In this document: positions 1-7,816 of the stretch, in pieces
Layout of the letters: each line of letters begins with the position of its first letter
How positions within the stretch are numbered: position 1 is the stretch's first letter
Position numbers and translations under genes: made by a program
Origin: Christensenella sp964592155
GTDB taxonomy: Bacteria; Bacillota; Clostridia; Christensenellales; Christensenellaceae
Direction: 5' to 3'
DNA length: 18,765 nucleotides
NCBI GenBank assembly: GCA_964592155.1
Contig: CAZQDA010000057.1
Location: forward strand, 1 to 18,765
Notes under the pieces: model-generated
Seen by the model: only the letters and a program-made list of their open reading frames with translations
Told to the model about the DNA's origin: nothing
Database searches by the model: none

Positions 1-75
1 TATTTATAATACCAAACTCCCTAACCCATGTCAACTCTTTTCTTCTACTTTTTTTTAATTATTTTTACAAGTTAA
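1..75. other. Intergenic left edge, no gene seen
   Basis: This short AT-rich stretch lies beyond the terminator of the first operon. No open frame of useful length, RNA gene or convincing repeat is visible. A TATAAT-like string near position 5 is not enough to call a promoter. Confidence 0.5.
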
Positions 76-98
76 AAAGTGCGCTGCAAGCGCACTTT
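76..98 (-). terminator. Rho-independent terminator of the SPL operon
   Basis: A perfect 10-bp inverted repeat (AAAGTGCGCT, loop GCA, AGCGCACTTT) lies 53 bp beyond the stop of the radical SAM gene. Read on the minus strand, the stem is followed by a T-rich run, as expected of an intrinsic terminator closing the five-gene operon. Confidence 0.85.
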
Positions 99-151
99 AT
101 CTTGTGGTCTCCACGATCGCATATACAATATTTAGGTCTCTCTCTTCTTTT

Positions 152-1036
152 TCAAAACAACTTTAATTGCTCCATGCTGCTCCCCTGCTTTTTGTATGCG
201 CCAATGATGTCTTCCATCTGATAAAAAAGTCCCCTCTCGTTACATTCCTTTACAAAGATCCGGTATAACTCCTTTGCCCTCAGTGGCTTGCACACATATC
301 GGCTTCCATATAATTGAGCATATCTCTGTTTAAGTCCCGGAAAATGCCGGTCCAGCTTTTCATAATAATAGTCCCTTTGGTTTTCGCGCAGCGTCACTCC
401 AAAAATAGAGTAAATGAACTTTGCGCCATTCTCCTGCGCAAGCTTCACCATGCTACGCACGTTTTCTTCATTGTCCGTAATAAAAGGAAGCATCGGCGTA
501 AAAAAAACGCCGGCGAATATTCCTGCGCGCGAAAGTTCCCTTAACGCCAGAAACCGCCCAGAGGAAACACACACATTCGGCTCGATCACCTTTGCCAGCG
601 AATCGTCCGTTGTCGTAATCGTGAACTTGATGATTACCGGCGCTTTTTTGGCGATCTTTTGGAGGATATCGATATCCCTTGTCACCAAATCACTCTTTGT
701 ATCCAAAGAAACGCCGAATCCATATCGCTCCAGAAGAGCAAGCGCGTGCCGCGTCGCTTGCTCTTTGCGCTCAAAGGGATTGTAAGTGTCCGACATCGCG
801 CCGATCCCCACAACCCCTTTCTTTCTCTTTTTTCGCAGCTCTGCTTCCAAAAGCCCTGCCGCGTTTTCTTTCAAGCGCACCCTGTCAAAATTTTCGATAT
901 GATAGCAGTCGCTCCTGCTATCGCAGTAAATACACCCGTGGCAGCAGCCGCGGTATAAGTTCATATGATAATCGTTGCCAAACCAAAGGGCGTTTTTGGG
1001 TCGGGCGAGGATCGTCTTTGCCGGAATCAGTTCCAT
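152..1036 (-). CDS. SPL-type radical SAM protein
   Basis: The 294-residue protein carries the radical SAM cluster motif CxxxCxxC at C31, C35 and C38 (context GCCHGCIYC), which binds a 4Fe-4S cluster that cleaves S-adenosylmethionine. The following TYNPFERKEQATR-type segment and overall length match the SplB-like family (COG1533) that includes spore photoproduct lyase. Most members of this family are not proven photoproduct lyases, so the substrate is unknown. The gene is last in the operon and starts 3 nt after the YoaP-like gene's stop, so it is almost surely cotranslated. A DNA glycosylase homologue at the head of the operon is compatible with a DNA repair role, but that is inference. Family call is firm; specific function is not. 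Confidence 0.9.
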   Translation of the reverse strand: MELIPAKTILARPKNALWFGNDYHMNLYRGCCHGCIYCDSRSDCYHIENFDRVRLKENAAGLLEAELRKKRKKGVVGIGAMSDTYNPFERKEQATRHALALLERYGFGVSLDTKSDLVTRDIDILQKIAKKAPVIIKFTITTTDDSLAKVIEPNVCVSSGRFLALRELSRAGIFAGVFFTPMLPFITDNEENVRSMVKLAQENGAKFIYSIFGVTLRENQRDYYYEKLDRHFPGLKQRYAQLYGSRYVCKPLRAKELYRIFVKECNERGLFYQMEDIIGAYKKQGSSMEQLKLF

Positions 1037-1039
1037 CCG

Positions 1040-1798
1040 TCAATATCCCTTTTCTTCCAAAAACCGAATAAATTTCTTCGGCCCGAAAATTTCATTCGTT
1101 ACAAACATCCCATCTGCATAGACCGCAAATGTGGTAAAGGGCGAGGGAGCGTTTTGCGCTTCTTGCTTGCTATCAAGCTTCCTCAGCTTAAACGGCGCGT
1201 CCTTTTCCCGCGCAAGTTCTTCCAGTACCGGAATATATTTTGAAGTCCAGGGACAATGGTCCGTGTAATAAACGACAATTCCCTCGTCCGCGATCTTTCC
1301 ATCCTTTGCGCATTCTTTGAAATTTGGAGGTTTCACCGTTTTTGAAAATGGCAGATACAAAAGCTCAAAATATGGCTCCGCTGTGTCCGCTTTCAAAAAA
1401 CCTTTCTTATGATAAAACTTGGGGTCTGATAAAAACGGCCGTTTTTTGGCGGATGAAAGGGCAACGATTCCTTTTTTGTCCTGCTCTTTTGCCATCCTCA
1501 CCACTTCTTCAAAAAGCGCCGTGCCAATTCCCTGCTTCGCAAGCGAACCTGAAACCCAGAAGCAATCGATAAACAGGTACCCGTCCGCATTGACCGGCGT
1601 CCATGCGTTCTCCGCCGGAACAACTTCAAGGAACGCCTTGCCTCGCCCGTCAAATTTCTTGAAACGATACCCGTCCGCAAAACACGCCGCCATCCATTGC
1701 TTCTTCGTCTGCGTCGGTATTTTATCTGATATCGCGCAACAAATGTGCTCTTTTTCTAAATTTTCCGCATTTACTTCTATAATATGTATTTCGTGCAT
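1040..1798 (-). CDS. yoaP: YoaP-like GNAT acetyltransferase
   Basis: The 252-residue protein has an N-terminal GNAT fold with the acetyl-CoA loop signature Q89-GIGTA, and a C-terminal YoaP-like domain from about residue 155. That domain carries a thioredoxin-like CPWT motif at C182. The domain order and length match Bacillus YoaP (about 250 residues). GNAT enzymes transfer acetyl from acetyl-CoA to an amine; the acceptor here is unknown. The start at 1798 is supported by an AAAGGAGG site 6-7 nt upstream. The gene begins 11 nt after the effector-binding gene and ends 3 nt before the radical SAM gene. The symbol is by family resemblance only. Confidence 0.85.
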   Translation of the reverse strand: MHEIHIIEVNAENLEKEHICCAISDKIPTQTKKQWMAACFADGYRFKKFDGRGKAFLEVVPAENAWTPVNADGYLFIDCFWVSGSLAKQGIGTALFEEVVRMAKEQDKKGIVALSSAKKRPFLSDPKFYHKKGFLKADTAEPYFELLYLPFSKTVKPPNFKECAKDGKIADEGIVVYYTDHCPWTSKYIPVLEELAREKDAPFKLRKLDSKQEAQNAPSPFTTFAVYADGMFVTNEIFGPKKFIRFLEEKGY

Positions 1799-1809
1799 AC
1801 TTGCCTCCT

Positions 1810-2262
1810 TTACCTGACTCCAATATAGATTGCAATTTCCGGATTTATCCCGCCTGCTTCCATGTATTCCTCAAAATCGCTTTGATAGCAACGCTCGAGA
1901 GGCAAACTCCACACCGCTTCCCAGATTTTCTGCACCTCTTGCTGCAAATCTCCTTTGGCGGTAAATTTTGCATACTTTCCTGCGCAGATTTTCCTCACCG
2001 GAAAAACTGCCTTTTCGCTTTCTTGTGTCACCTCGCACCCCGCAAGATAAGAATACGGTTTGGTGTAATCTCCGTCATATTCCATATATAGACCAATACA
2101 ATTCCCATTCGCCCTGTTTTGGATCAGCTCCTGCTTTCCGGTCGATAAAAAATCCTCCCACAGCGCTCCTATTTCCCGAGCACCCTTTCCCTCCTTGTTT
2201 TCCGTCCGGATCAGAATGCCCTCAACCAGTTTTTCACCCAGCGTTACGATTTCATATTCCAT
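1810..2262 (-). CDS. GyrI/AraC-type effector-binding protein
   Basis: This 150-residue protein begins MEYEIVTLGEKLVEGI and ends with an acidic DFEEY segment followed by an IYIGV strand, the pattern of stand-alone effector-binding domains (GyrI-like or integron Cass2-like). These bind small amphipathic ligands or, in GyrI, DNA gyrase. The frame is open further upstream to 2445, but that part overlaps the regulator gene and does not resemble the family. AAGGAG lies 7 nt before the ATG at 2262, and only 1 nt before the ATG at 2268, so 2262 is chosen. Such genes often sit beside a WYL/YafY-type regulator, as here, and may sequester or sense the same ligand; this is inference. Confidence 0.85.
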   Translation of the reverse strand: MEYEIVTLGEKLVEGILIRTENKEGKGAREIGALWEDFLSTGKQELIQNRANGNCIGLYMEYDGDYTKPYSYLAGCEVTQESEKAVFPVRKICAGKYAKFTAKGDLQQEVQKIWEAVWSLPLERCYQSDFEEYMEAGGINPEIAIYIGVR

Positions 2263-2269
2263 TGTCATT

Positions 2270-2275
2270 CTCCTT
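2270..2275 (-). promoter_or_regulatory. RBS deciding the start of the effector-binding gene
   Basis: AAGGAG on the minus strand lies 7 nt from the ATG at 2262. This spacing excludes the upstream in-frame starts. Confidence 0.75.
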
Positions 2276-2284
2276 GCCTGTTCT

Positions 2285-2332
2285 ATTGTATGAAACCAGC
2301 ATAACAGACTTAATATGACATCCAGCGACATA
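2285..2332 (-). promoter_or_regulatory. Promoter and candidate WYL operator before the effector-binding gene
   Basis: The 71-bp gap after the regulator gene has a TACAAT -10 candidate (2290-2285) with a poor -35. Immediately upstream, 2314-2332 reads TATGACA, TCCAG, CGACATA. This is an imperfect palindrome with the same 7-5-7 layout as the site at 4104-4122. A weak -35 with an adjacent operator could mean activation or internal control; this is inference. Confidence 0.45.
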
Positions 2333-2333
2333 T

Positions 2334-3221
2334 TCAATATTGTTCCAACGCTTTTTTCAGCCGCTCCTTTATGATAACGGCAATGCGCTCCGGCGCAAGC
2401 ACTTTGGCATATCCTCCGAAAGAAAGAATATATCCGTATGCCCATTCGTCCTCCGGAACTTTTAGCTCCACCTCAAAACCGCTTTGCATTGTGCGAATAT
2501 TTCGCTCGTCAAATTCATCATAGACACGGTACGCCATTTCGCTGCCGATCCGCAGCACAATTTTCACAAGCGCCTGCTGTCCGTCCGCCTTTGCTTCGCA
2601 TGGTGGTTCCCGATCCCCGCAAAACGTCTCGCCCGGCAGTTTGATCTTTTTCATGCGCGACAGCTTAAAAAAACGGAAATCGAGGCGTTCTCTGCAATAC
2701 CCCTGCAAATACCACGCCTTTCCTTTATATAAAAGCCGCAACGGTTCAACTGTGCGCGTCGTCTTTTTTCCATTCGCGCCAAAATAATCAAACGTGATCA
2801 CAAATTTTTCCAGTACCGCTGTTTTCAACAACAGAAAAGTCTCCTGCCCCTCCTGCCCCCAGTCAGAGAAATCGACCTCGATCCAATTAATCCCCTTTTT
2901 GCGGAATAAAGCATTCAGTTTGGTGATCACTTCCTCTGTCTGCGGATACTGCGCCGCCCGCAGGCTTTGCAGCCCAATCAGAATCTGGTTGCGCTCCTGC
3001 TCGGTAAGCAGCGATTTTTGCAGCACAAAATCATCCATCAGCGATATGCCGCCGCCCTTTCCTTTTGTCGCATACACCGGTATGCCGGAATAGCTCAGCG
3101 CGTCGATATCACGATAGATCGTCCGCACGGAAACCTCAAATTTATCAGCCAGCTCCCGCGCCGTCACTTTTTTCCTGTCCAATAAAATATAAATAATTTC
3201 AAACAGGCGGTGATTTTGCAT
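2334..3221 (-). CDS. YafY-type HTH/WYL transcriptional regulator
   Basis: The 295-residue protein has an N-terminal winged helix-turn-helix (about residues 1-60, with VTARELADKFEVSVRTIYRD) of the DeoR/HTH_11 type. A WYL domain follows from about residue 140, containing the WYLQGYCR segment and the conserved basic FRFFKLSRM strand. A C-terminal WCX-like extension ends the protein. WYL domains bind nucleic acid or small ligands and control DNA-damage, stress or defence genes in several bacteria. The start has a GAGG site 7 nt upstream that overlaps the stop of the glycosylase gene. It probably regulates its own operon through the two similar palindromes at 4104-4122 and 2314-2332; that link is inference. 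Confidence 0.92.
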   Translation of the reverse strand: MQNHRLFEIIYILLDRKKVTARELADKFEVSVRTIYRDIDALSYSGIPVYATKGKGGGISLMDDFVLQKSLLTEQERNQILIGLQSLRAAQYPQTEEVITKLNALFRKKGINWIEVDFSDWGQEGQETFLLLKTAVLEKFVITFDYFGANGKKTTRTVEPLRLLYKGKAWYLQGYCRERLDFRFFKLSRMKKIKLPGETFCGDREPPCEAKADGQQALVKIVLRIGSEMAYRVYDEFDERNIRTMQSGFEVELKVPEDEWAYGYILSFGGYAKVLAPERIAVIIKERLKKALEQY

Positions 3222-3230
3222 CCGCTTACC

Positions 3231-4058
3231 TCAAAGTTTTTGGCATGCAGGGCAATAGTAGACGCTGCCGCCAAGGTAAGCCTCTTTTTTGATCGCCCCC
3301 CCGCAGGCAGGACAAACCATCGCTTCATTGTTTTTACTCATAATCGTCTGATATCCGCCCGGATTTCCATATAAATCCCGTTCCGTATCCCTGCCGCCCT
3401 GATCCGCCATCTCCTGAAGCACTTCCTTTACCGCCATATAAAGCTCCACGATTTCCTGTCCGGAAAAATCCGCAAGCTTCTTTTTGGGGTGGACTTTCGC
3501 CATCCACAAAATATCCTGCACAACGCCGTTTCCAAGACCCGGAATCCGTTGCTGTGTCGCCAAAAACGCCTTCGCGGACACTTTTTTCCTGTCCACAATG
3601 CACAGCAGCTCCTGAAAATAGTCCACATCGAATTCATCTGATAAAGGCGATCTCTTTTCCCTCGCCACAAGGTAATACGGATTGTCGTTTTCGCCCTCCC
3701 TGAACGCCATCAACCCGCCATACATCTGCACGCTCGCGGCAAGCGCACTTCCATCTTTGAATAGAATATAAAGCTGGTGCTTATCCGGCTCCTTTTCCCC
3801 CTCGGAAAGCAGCCGCAGATTCACTCCGTCAAAAAATTCAAGCCGCATGTCTCCAATCTCGATTTCTACACGTCCACCATAAGCACACGTTTGCCCGACC
3901 GTTTTTCCTGAAAGCAGTTCATCATATTCCTGTGGATCGCCCATAAAAAACGCAAATTTATGAGGCCTTTTGCCTGCAATTACTTTTTTGATTTTCTTTC
4001 CCTTCAGTTCGCTTGTCAGTTGTTCCGCCAGTGTAATGCTCTCCGGTATCTCAATCAT
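3231..4058 (-). CDS. Fpg/Nei-family DNA glycosylase homologue
   Basis: The 275-residue protein has the family layout: N-terminal MIEIPES, a middle helix-two-turn-helix with QRIPGLGN, and a C-terminal zinc finger with C249, C252, C269 and C272. Fpg and Nei enzymes remove oxidised bases using the amine of Pro2 and cut the abasic site. Here residue 2 is Ile rather than Pro, although Glu3 is kept, and the zinc-finger loop reads GGSVYYCPAC without the usual phosphate-binding Arg. It may have altered chemistry or only bind damage. The ATG at 4058 is preferred over the TTG at 4067: AAGGAG is 10 nt away and the N-terminus then matches the family. It heads the operon. Confidence 0.88.
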   Translation of the reverse strand: MIEIPESITLAEQLTSELKGKKIKKVIAGKRPHKFAFFMGDPQEYDELLSGKTVGQTCAYGGRVEIEIGDMRLEFFDGVNLRLLSEGEKEPDKHQLYILFKDGSALAASVQMYGGLMAFREGENDNPYYLVAREKRSPLSDEFDVDYFQELLCIVDRKKVSAKAFLATQQRIPGLGNGVVQDILWMAKVHPKKKLADFSGQEIVELYMAVKEVLQEMADQGGRDTERDLYGNPGGYQTIMSKNNEAMVCPACGGAIKKEAYLGGSVYYCPACQKL

Positions 4059-4068
4059 TGAAAACAAT

Positions 4069-4074
4069 CTCCTT
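4069..4074 (-). promoter_or_regulatory. RBS deciding the start of the Fpg-like gene
   Basis: AAGGAG on the minus strand is 10 nt from the ATG at 4058 but only 1 nt from the in-frame TTG at 4067. The ATG is therefore the likely start. Confidence 0.65.
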
Positions 4075-4090
4075 TTTGTTTTTTTTCTAT

Positions 4091-4122
4091 TTTATATTAG
4101 TAAACTGACAAGTGCTGTCATA
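4091..4122 (-). promoter_or_regulatory. Operon promoter with candidate WYL operator
   Basis: A TATAAA -10 candidate (4096-4091) and an ATGACA -35 candidate (4121-4116) are 19 bp apart on the minus strand. The -35 is embedded in a perfect inverted repeat, arms TGACA (4106-4110) and TGTCA (4116-4120), within a 7-5-7 site at 4104-4122. A protein bound here would block the promoter, so repression of the operon by its own WYL regulator is plausible. Confidence 0.55.
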
Positions 4123-4162
4123 TTCCATGAAATGATCGATAAAAAAGTTGCTCTTCCTGTCT

Positions 4163-5578
4163 TTAATTTGGTTGCGTTTCCTCCTCCAGCTGATATCCGA
4201 AACACAACCCGTTACCGCCGGATTTTTTCACCTTGTACATCGCCTTGTCCGCCTTTTGAAGCAGTTGCTCCGCCGTGCGTCCATCCTCAGGGTAACACGC
4301 AACGCCCACGCTCGCGCTGCACCAGACCTTTCCGCGCTTCAATTCCCAAGGTTGCTCAAACCGTTTGTGAATAAAACCGGCCAGATTCCTGATGTTGGCT
4401 TTTGTAATCGTTTCTCCCCCCAAAACCGCCACAAACTCATCGCCGCCGTTTCTGTAAATAGAATCTTTGAGCATAGGGATCGCAGAGAAAAATTCCCCCA
4501 GTTGAATCAAAAATTCATCGCCTGCATCGTGCCCGAAACTGTCGTTGATGGACTTAAACCCATCAATATCAAAAAACAGCAAATACCCTTGCTCAGCGTC
4601 TGTCGCGTTGTCAATCCTTTGCTCGCATTCCTGAATCAGCATTCTGCGATTGGGCAGCTTTGTCAGCTGGTCATAATTTGCCAGATTTTCAATCATGGCT
4701 TCATTCCGCTTGTTTTCCGTGATATCTGCGCTGCTCACCACATGCGCCAATCGTCCGTCCACCCACGGAAACGCCGCGCTGAACACCCGAAACCACGAGC
4801 CGTCAAATGGCCGCTGGTAATCCCAGGAATAAACCTTTGTGGGTTTGCCCTGCTCGTCAATCAATTTATCCTGCGGACAAAAATCACAAGGGCCGGTCTG
4901 TCCCGGAAAGAGCGCCTTCCAGCACTTTTGCCCCATAAACTGTTTCTGGCCTCCATAAGGCGCGGCCATTGATTGATTGACATACAAAATATCATGGTTA
5001 TTGAAATCATTCACATAAATATCGATGCCGGTATTATCGAGTATGCTTTCAAGCGCCTTTTGCGCCTGATTCAGCTTTTTTTGATACATCCTGATGCCAA
5101 CATAACGCACAAGCATGGAAAGCAGAGCGGATACCACCTTTCTTTCCGTTTCCAAAAACGGACGCCTGCTTTTTGTATTGAGCAGCGCCACCATTCCATA
5201 GGTGTTGCGGTTCTCATCCACCACCGGTGCCAGAACCAGCGATTCCGCCGCATAGAGATCAAGCAACTGCCGCTCAAGGGTTGTATTGTGGGCATTCTTC
5301 GCCAGATAAGATACCGGCTTGCGCACCAAAGCGGCCCACTCTTTTGGAGGCAGCTTCTTTCCCTCAAGGCTCTCGCGCAAGGAAACCGTTCTGGCTTCAT
5401 AGTGCTCCATCAAACAAAACTGTTCGAGAAAATTAACGTCATACACCAACCCGCAGTCAAAGGACGCTCCATTGCAAATGAGTTCCAGCGCTTCCAAAAT
5501 CACCCTTTTCTCCACTCGATTCCCTGTCAGGATATCAGCAAGAGATAAAATTAACGTATTTCCGTCATCCGGCAGCAT
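4163..5578 (-). CDS. GAF/PAS diguanylate cyclase
   Basis: The protein has a GAF-like N-terminal region, a PAS domain (about residues 200-310, including a GPCDFCPQ cysteine segment), and a C-terminal GGDEF domain. The signature GGDEF is intact, as is the FFDIDGFKSINDSFGHDAGD substrate region. It should make cyclic di-GMP from two GTP. The inhibitory RxxD site five residues before GGDEF is absent (MLKD). There is no membrane segment, so it is likely cytoplasmic. An ATG at 5608 would add 10 residues but has a poor binding site. GGGGAG lies 9 nt before the ATG at 5578, so that start is preferred. It lies 17-47 nt after mnmA and is probably cotranscribed with it. Confidence 0.9.
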   Translation of the reverse strand: MLPDDGNTLILSLADILTGNRVEKRVILEALELICNGASFDCGLVYDVNFLEQFCLMEHYEARTVSLRESLEGKKLPPKEWAALVRKPVSYLAKNAHNTTLERQLLDLYAAESLVLAPVVDENRNTYGMVALLNTKSRRPFLETERKVVSALLSMLVRYVGIRMYQKKLNQAQKALESILDNTGIDIYVNDFNNHDILYVNQSMAAPYGGQKQFMGQKCWKALFPGQTGPCDFCPQDKLIDEQGKPTKVYSWDYQRPFDGSWFRVFSAAFPWVDGRLAHVVSSADITENKRNEAMIENLANYDQLTKLPNRRMLIQECEQRIDNATDAEQGYLLFFDIDGFKSINDSFGHDAGDEFLIQLGEFFSAIPMLKDSIYRNGGDEFVAVLGGETITKANIRNLAGFIHKRFEQPWELKRGKVWCSASVGVACYPEDGRTAEQLLQKADKAMYKVKKSGGNGLCFGYQLEEETQPN

Positions 5579-5625
5579 AACACCAATCTCCCCATTCTTA
5601 TTCGCCATGTTACCAAGTCTGCTTC

Positions 5626-6720
5626 TTAAAAAATCACCTCGTCGATGACCCCGCCGCCCAGACAGATATCGCCGTCATAAAGGACGCAATATTGTCCCGG
5701 CGTCACCGCGCGCTGCTTTTCTTCAAATTCAATATAGTACGTCCCATCCCCACGTTTTTCCGCACGCGCATGCTGGTCCTGCTGACGATAGCGGACTTTT
5801 GCGCCGCATTCAAACGAATCCTTATCCTCTCCGCCGGAAATAAAGTTCATCCCGCTCATCACAAGCGCACGCGAAAACAAAAGTTCGGATTCCGCCCCTT
5901 GCGATACATATAGAATATTTTTCTCCATATCTTTTTCGACCACAAACCACCGCTCGCCCGTGCCTTCTTTGAGTCCGCCGATGTCAAGCCCCCTGCGCTG
6001 CCCAAGCGTGTAATACATGAGTCCGTCGTGCCTGCCGACCGTCTCCCCCTCCAAGGTTTTCATGTCGCCGGGATTTGCGGGCAGGTAGGTTTGCAAAAAT
6101 TGTTTGAATTTCCGTTCACCGATAAAGCAGATTCCTGTGGAATCTTTCTTTTTTGCCACAGCCAGCCCCGCTTCGTCGGCAATCCTGCGCACATCCGCTT
6201 TTTGCAGGTCTCCGACCGGAAACATCGCCCGCTCGATCTGCTTTTGCGAAAGCATGCACAAAAAATAGCTCTGGTCTTTTCCCTCGTCAAGTCCTTTTTT
6301 CAGATAAGTAACGCCATCCCGCCGCTCAATCTGCACGTAGTGCCCCGTCGCAAGATATTCCGCGCCCGCTTTCTTTGCGAAATCCAAAAACGCCGCAAAT
6401 TTGATTTCCTTGTTGCACAGCACATCAGGGTTCGGCGTTCTCCCCCGCCTGTATTCCTCCAAAAAGTATTGAAATACCCGCTCCCAATACTCATTTTCAA
6501 AATTCACAGTATAATAAGGAATCCCAACCTGATCGCATACGGCACGCACGTCGTCGTAATCCGCTGCCGCAGGACACTCCGAGTCGTCCGCGCTATCGTC
6601 CCAGTTTTTCATAAACACACCGGCCACGTCATATCCACGCTCTTTGAGGAGCAGCGCGCTGACCGCTGAATCCACGCCGCCCGACATTCCCACGATGACG
6701 CGGTTTTCACTGTTTCCCAT
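5626..6720 (-). CDS. mnmA: tRNA-uridine 2-sulfurtransferase MnmA
   Basis: MnmA makes the 2-thiouridine at the wobble position of tRNA Lys, Glu and Gln, using sulfur relayed from a cysteine desulfurase. The 364-residue protein has the PP-loop SGGVDS (S13-S18), the catalytic Cys in DVLCNKEIKF (C102), the second redox Cys in STGICFIG (C198), and the LGQRRGL segment. Length and all key residues are normal. A GAGGA site lies about 10 nt before the ATG. No cysteine desulfurase gene is adjacent in this window. The diguanylate cyclase gene follows closely downstream. Confidence 0.97.
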   Translation of the reverse strand: MGNSENRVIVGMSGGVDSAVSALLLKERGYDVAGVFMKNWDDSADDSECPAAADYDDVRAVCDQVGIPYYTVNFENEYWERVFQYFLEEYRRGRTPNPDVLCNKEIKFAAFLDFAKKAGAEYLATGHYVQIERRDGVTYLKKGLDEGKDQSYFLCMLSQKQIERAMFPVGDLQKADVRRIADEAGLAVAKKKDSTGICFIGERKFKQFLQTYLPANPGDMKTLEGETVGRHDGLMYYTLGQRRGLDIGGLKEGTGERWFVVEKDMEKNILYVSQGAESELLFSRALVMSGMNFISGGEDKDSFECGAKVRYRQQDQHARAEKRGDGTYYIEFEEKQRAVTPGQYCVLYDGDICLGGGVIDEVIF

Positions 6721-6752
6721 AAAAATTCTTTCCTCATTTTATTTGAATCTGT

Positions 6753-6780
6753 TTGATTAACCTTTATCCTATAGTATAAT
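6753..6780 (+). promoter_or_regulatory. Promoter of the metallo-hydrolase gene
   Basis: TTGATT (6753-6758) and TATAAT (6775-6780) are separated by 16 bp, upstream of the gene at 6811. The -10 overlaps the -10 of the divergent mnmA promoter. Confidence 0.7.
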
Positions 6781-6801
6781 CATTCATAAGAATAATGGCA
6801 A
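6773..6801 (-). promoter_or_regulatory. Promoter of mnmA
   Basis: On the minus strand, TTGCCA (6801-6796) and TATACT (6778-6773) have an ideal 17-bp spacer. The -35 lies in the ribosome binding site of the divergent gene, and the -10 overlaps its TATAAT, so the two promoters probably compete. Confidence 0.6.
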
Positions 6802-6810
6802 GGAGATGCT

Positions 6811-7773
6811 ATGGCTGGGAAACGAAATAAAAAAACGTTGGCGGGAGGGCTGATTTCCATTTTATGCGTGGTTGGCATCCTCCTTATATTTGCATTTGGC
6901 TCGAATGGAAACTTTATTGACAACACAAAACAAATTTGGGGCAATACGGTAGCCAGCGGAGGCTCTGCCGCGCAAAACGTGTCCGCGCTTGTCTCCGTGG
7001 AAGATAAGGAGGACCTCCTGTTGTATGTGATTGACACCGGAAATTCGGACAGTATGGTTTTCAAAACGCCCGACGGTCATTCGCTCCTCATTGACGCGGG
7101 CGAGCATGACGATGCCGCGCGTATTTTGGATACGCTTCGCGCGCTCGGCATTGAAGAGCTTGATGGCGTTGTTGCCACCCATCCGCACGCAGATCACATC
7201 GGCTCCATGGCGGCAGTGCTTTCTGAAATTCCCGCCAAAACAATTTATATGACCGATTTCACAACCACTACAAAAACTTATGAAAAGATGATAGATGTCA
7301 TCGAAGAAAAGCAAATTCCTGCGGTCAATGTAAAAGCCGGTCAGGAATTTTCGGTCGGCAATCTTCAACTGACGGCGCTGAGTCCGCAGCCGGATAAGGA
7401 GTATGACGACGCAAATAACTCCAGCATTGTCCTGCTCGCCCAATATGGCGATACAAAATTTTTGTTGGAGGGAGACGCAGAGAAAGAGGCAATTTCCGAT
7501 ATGCTTGCGCAATACAAAGGCCTTATGAATGTTGACGTGCTAAAGGTGGGCCACCACGGCTCGCATAACGCAACCACTGCAAAATTTTTGGATGCCGCCA
7601 CGCCGGAGCTTGCCATCATCACCTGCGGAAAGGATAACGATTACGGCCATCCCCACAAAGAAACGCTCGACTTGCTGAACAAGCGCAACATCGAGCTGTT
7701 GCGCCTCGATGAGCGAAGCGATATTGCAGTATTTTCAGACGGGAACGCTATCCATTATAAAACGGCAGCCTAG
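6811..7773 (+). CDS. Secreted ComEC-like metallo-beta-lactamase-fold hydrolase
   Basis: The 320-residue protein has one N-terminal membrane span (about residues 10-29) and then an extracytoplasmic metallo-beta-lactamase domain. Metal ligands are visible as HPHADH (H124-H129), D222 in LLEGDAE, and the GHHGSHNAT segment near 248. These, and YGHPHKETL near the C-terminus, match the stand-alone version of the ComEC/Rec2 C-terminal domain. That domain is linked to degrading one DNA strand during uptake, so an extracellular nuclease or phosphodiesterase is possible. AAGGAG lies 5 nt before the ATG. It is the only long plus-strand gene here and faces mnmA divergently. Confidence 0.9.
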   Translation: MAGKRNKKTLAGGLISILCVVGILLIFAFGSNGNFIDNTKQIWGNTVASGGSAAQNVSALVSVEDKEDLLLYVIDTGNSDSMVFKTPDGHSLLIDAGEHDDAARILDTLRALGIEELDGVVATHPHADHIGSMAAVLSEIPAKTIYMTDFTTTTKTYEKMIDVIEEKQIPAVNVKAGQEFSVGNLQLTALSPQPDKEYDDANNSSIVLLAQYGDTKFLLEGDAEKEAISDMLAQYKGLMNVDVLKVGHHGSHNATTAKFLDAATPELAIITCGKDNDYGHPHKETLDLLNKRNIELLRLDERSDIAVFSDGNAIHYKTAA

Positions 7774-7784
7774 GCTGCCGTTTT
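7759..7784. terminator. Bidirectional terminator overlapping a stop codon
   Basis: AAAACGGCAGCC followed by TA and GGCTGCCGTTTT is a perfect 26-bp palindrome that contains the TAG stop of the hydrolase gene. Plus-strand T-rich sequence follows. The convergent lipoprotein gene ends at 7817, so the hairpin can serve both directions. Confidence 0.8.
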
Positions 7785-7816
7785 ATTCGTTCTATTTCGT
7801 TTCTTCTTTTTTCCTT

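Noticed and set aside
2263..2445. N-terminal extension of the effector-binding protein
   Set aside because: It overlaps the WYL regulator, does not resemble the family, and AAGGAG is correctly spaced only for 2262.
4148..4972. Long plus-strand frame (274 residues)
   Set aside because: It lies wholly opposite the GGDEF gene and has a composition typical of an antisense shadow.
6028..6669. Plus-strand frame of 213 residues
   Set aside because: It is opposite mnmA, whose catalytic motifs are complete.
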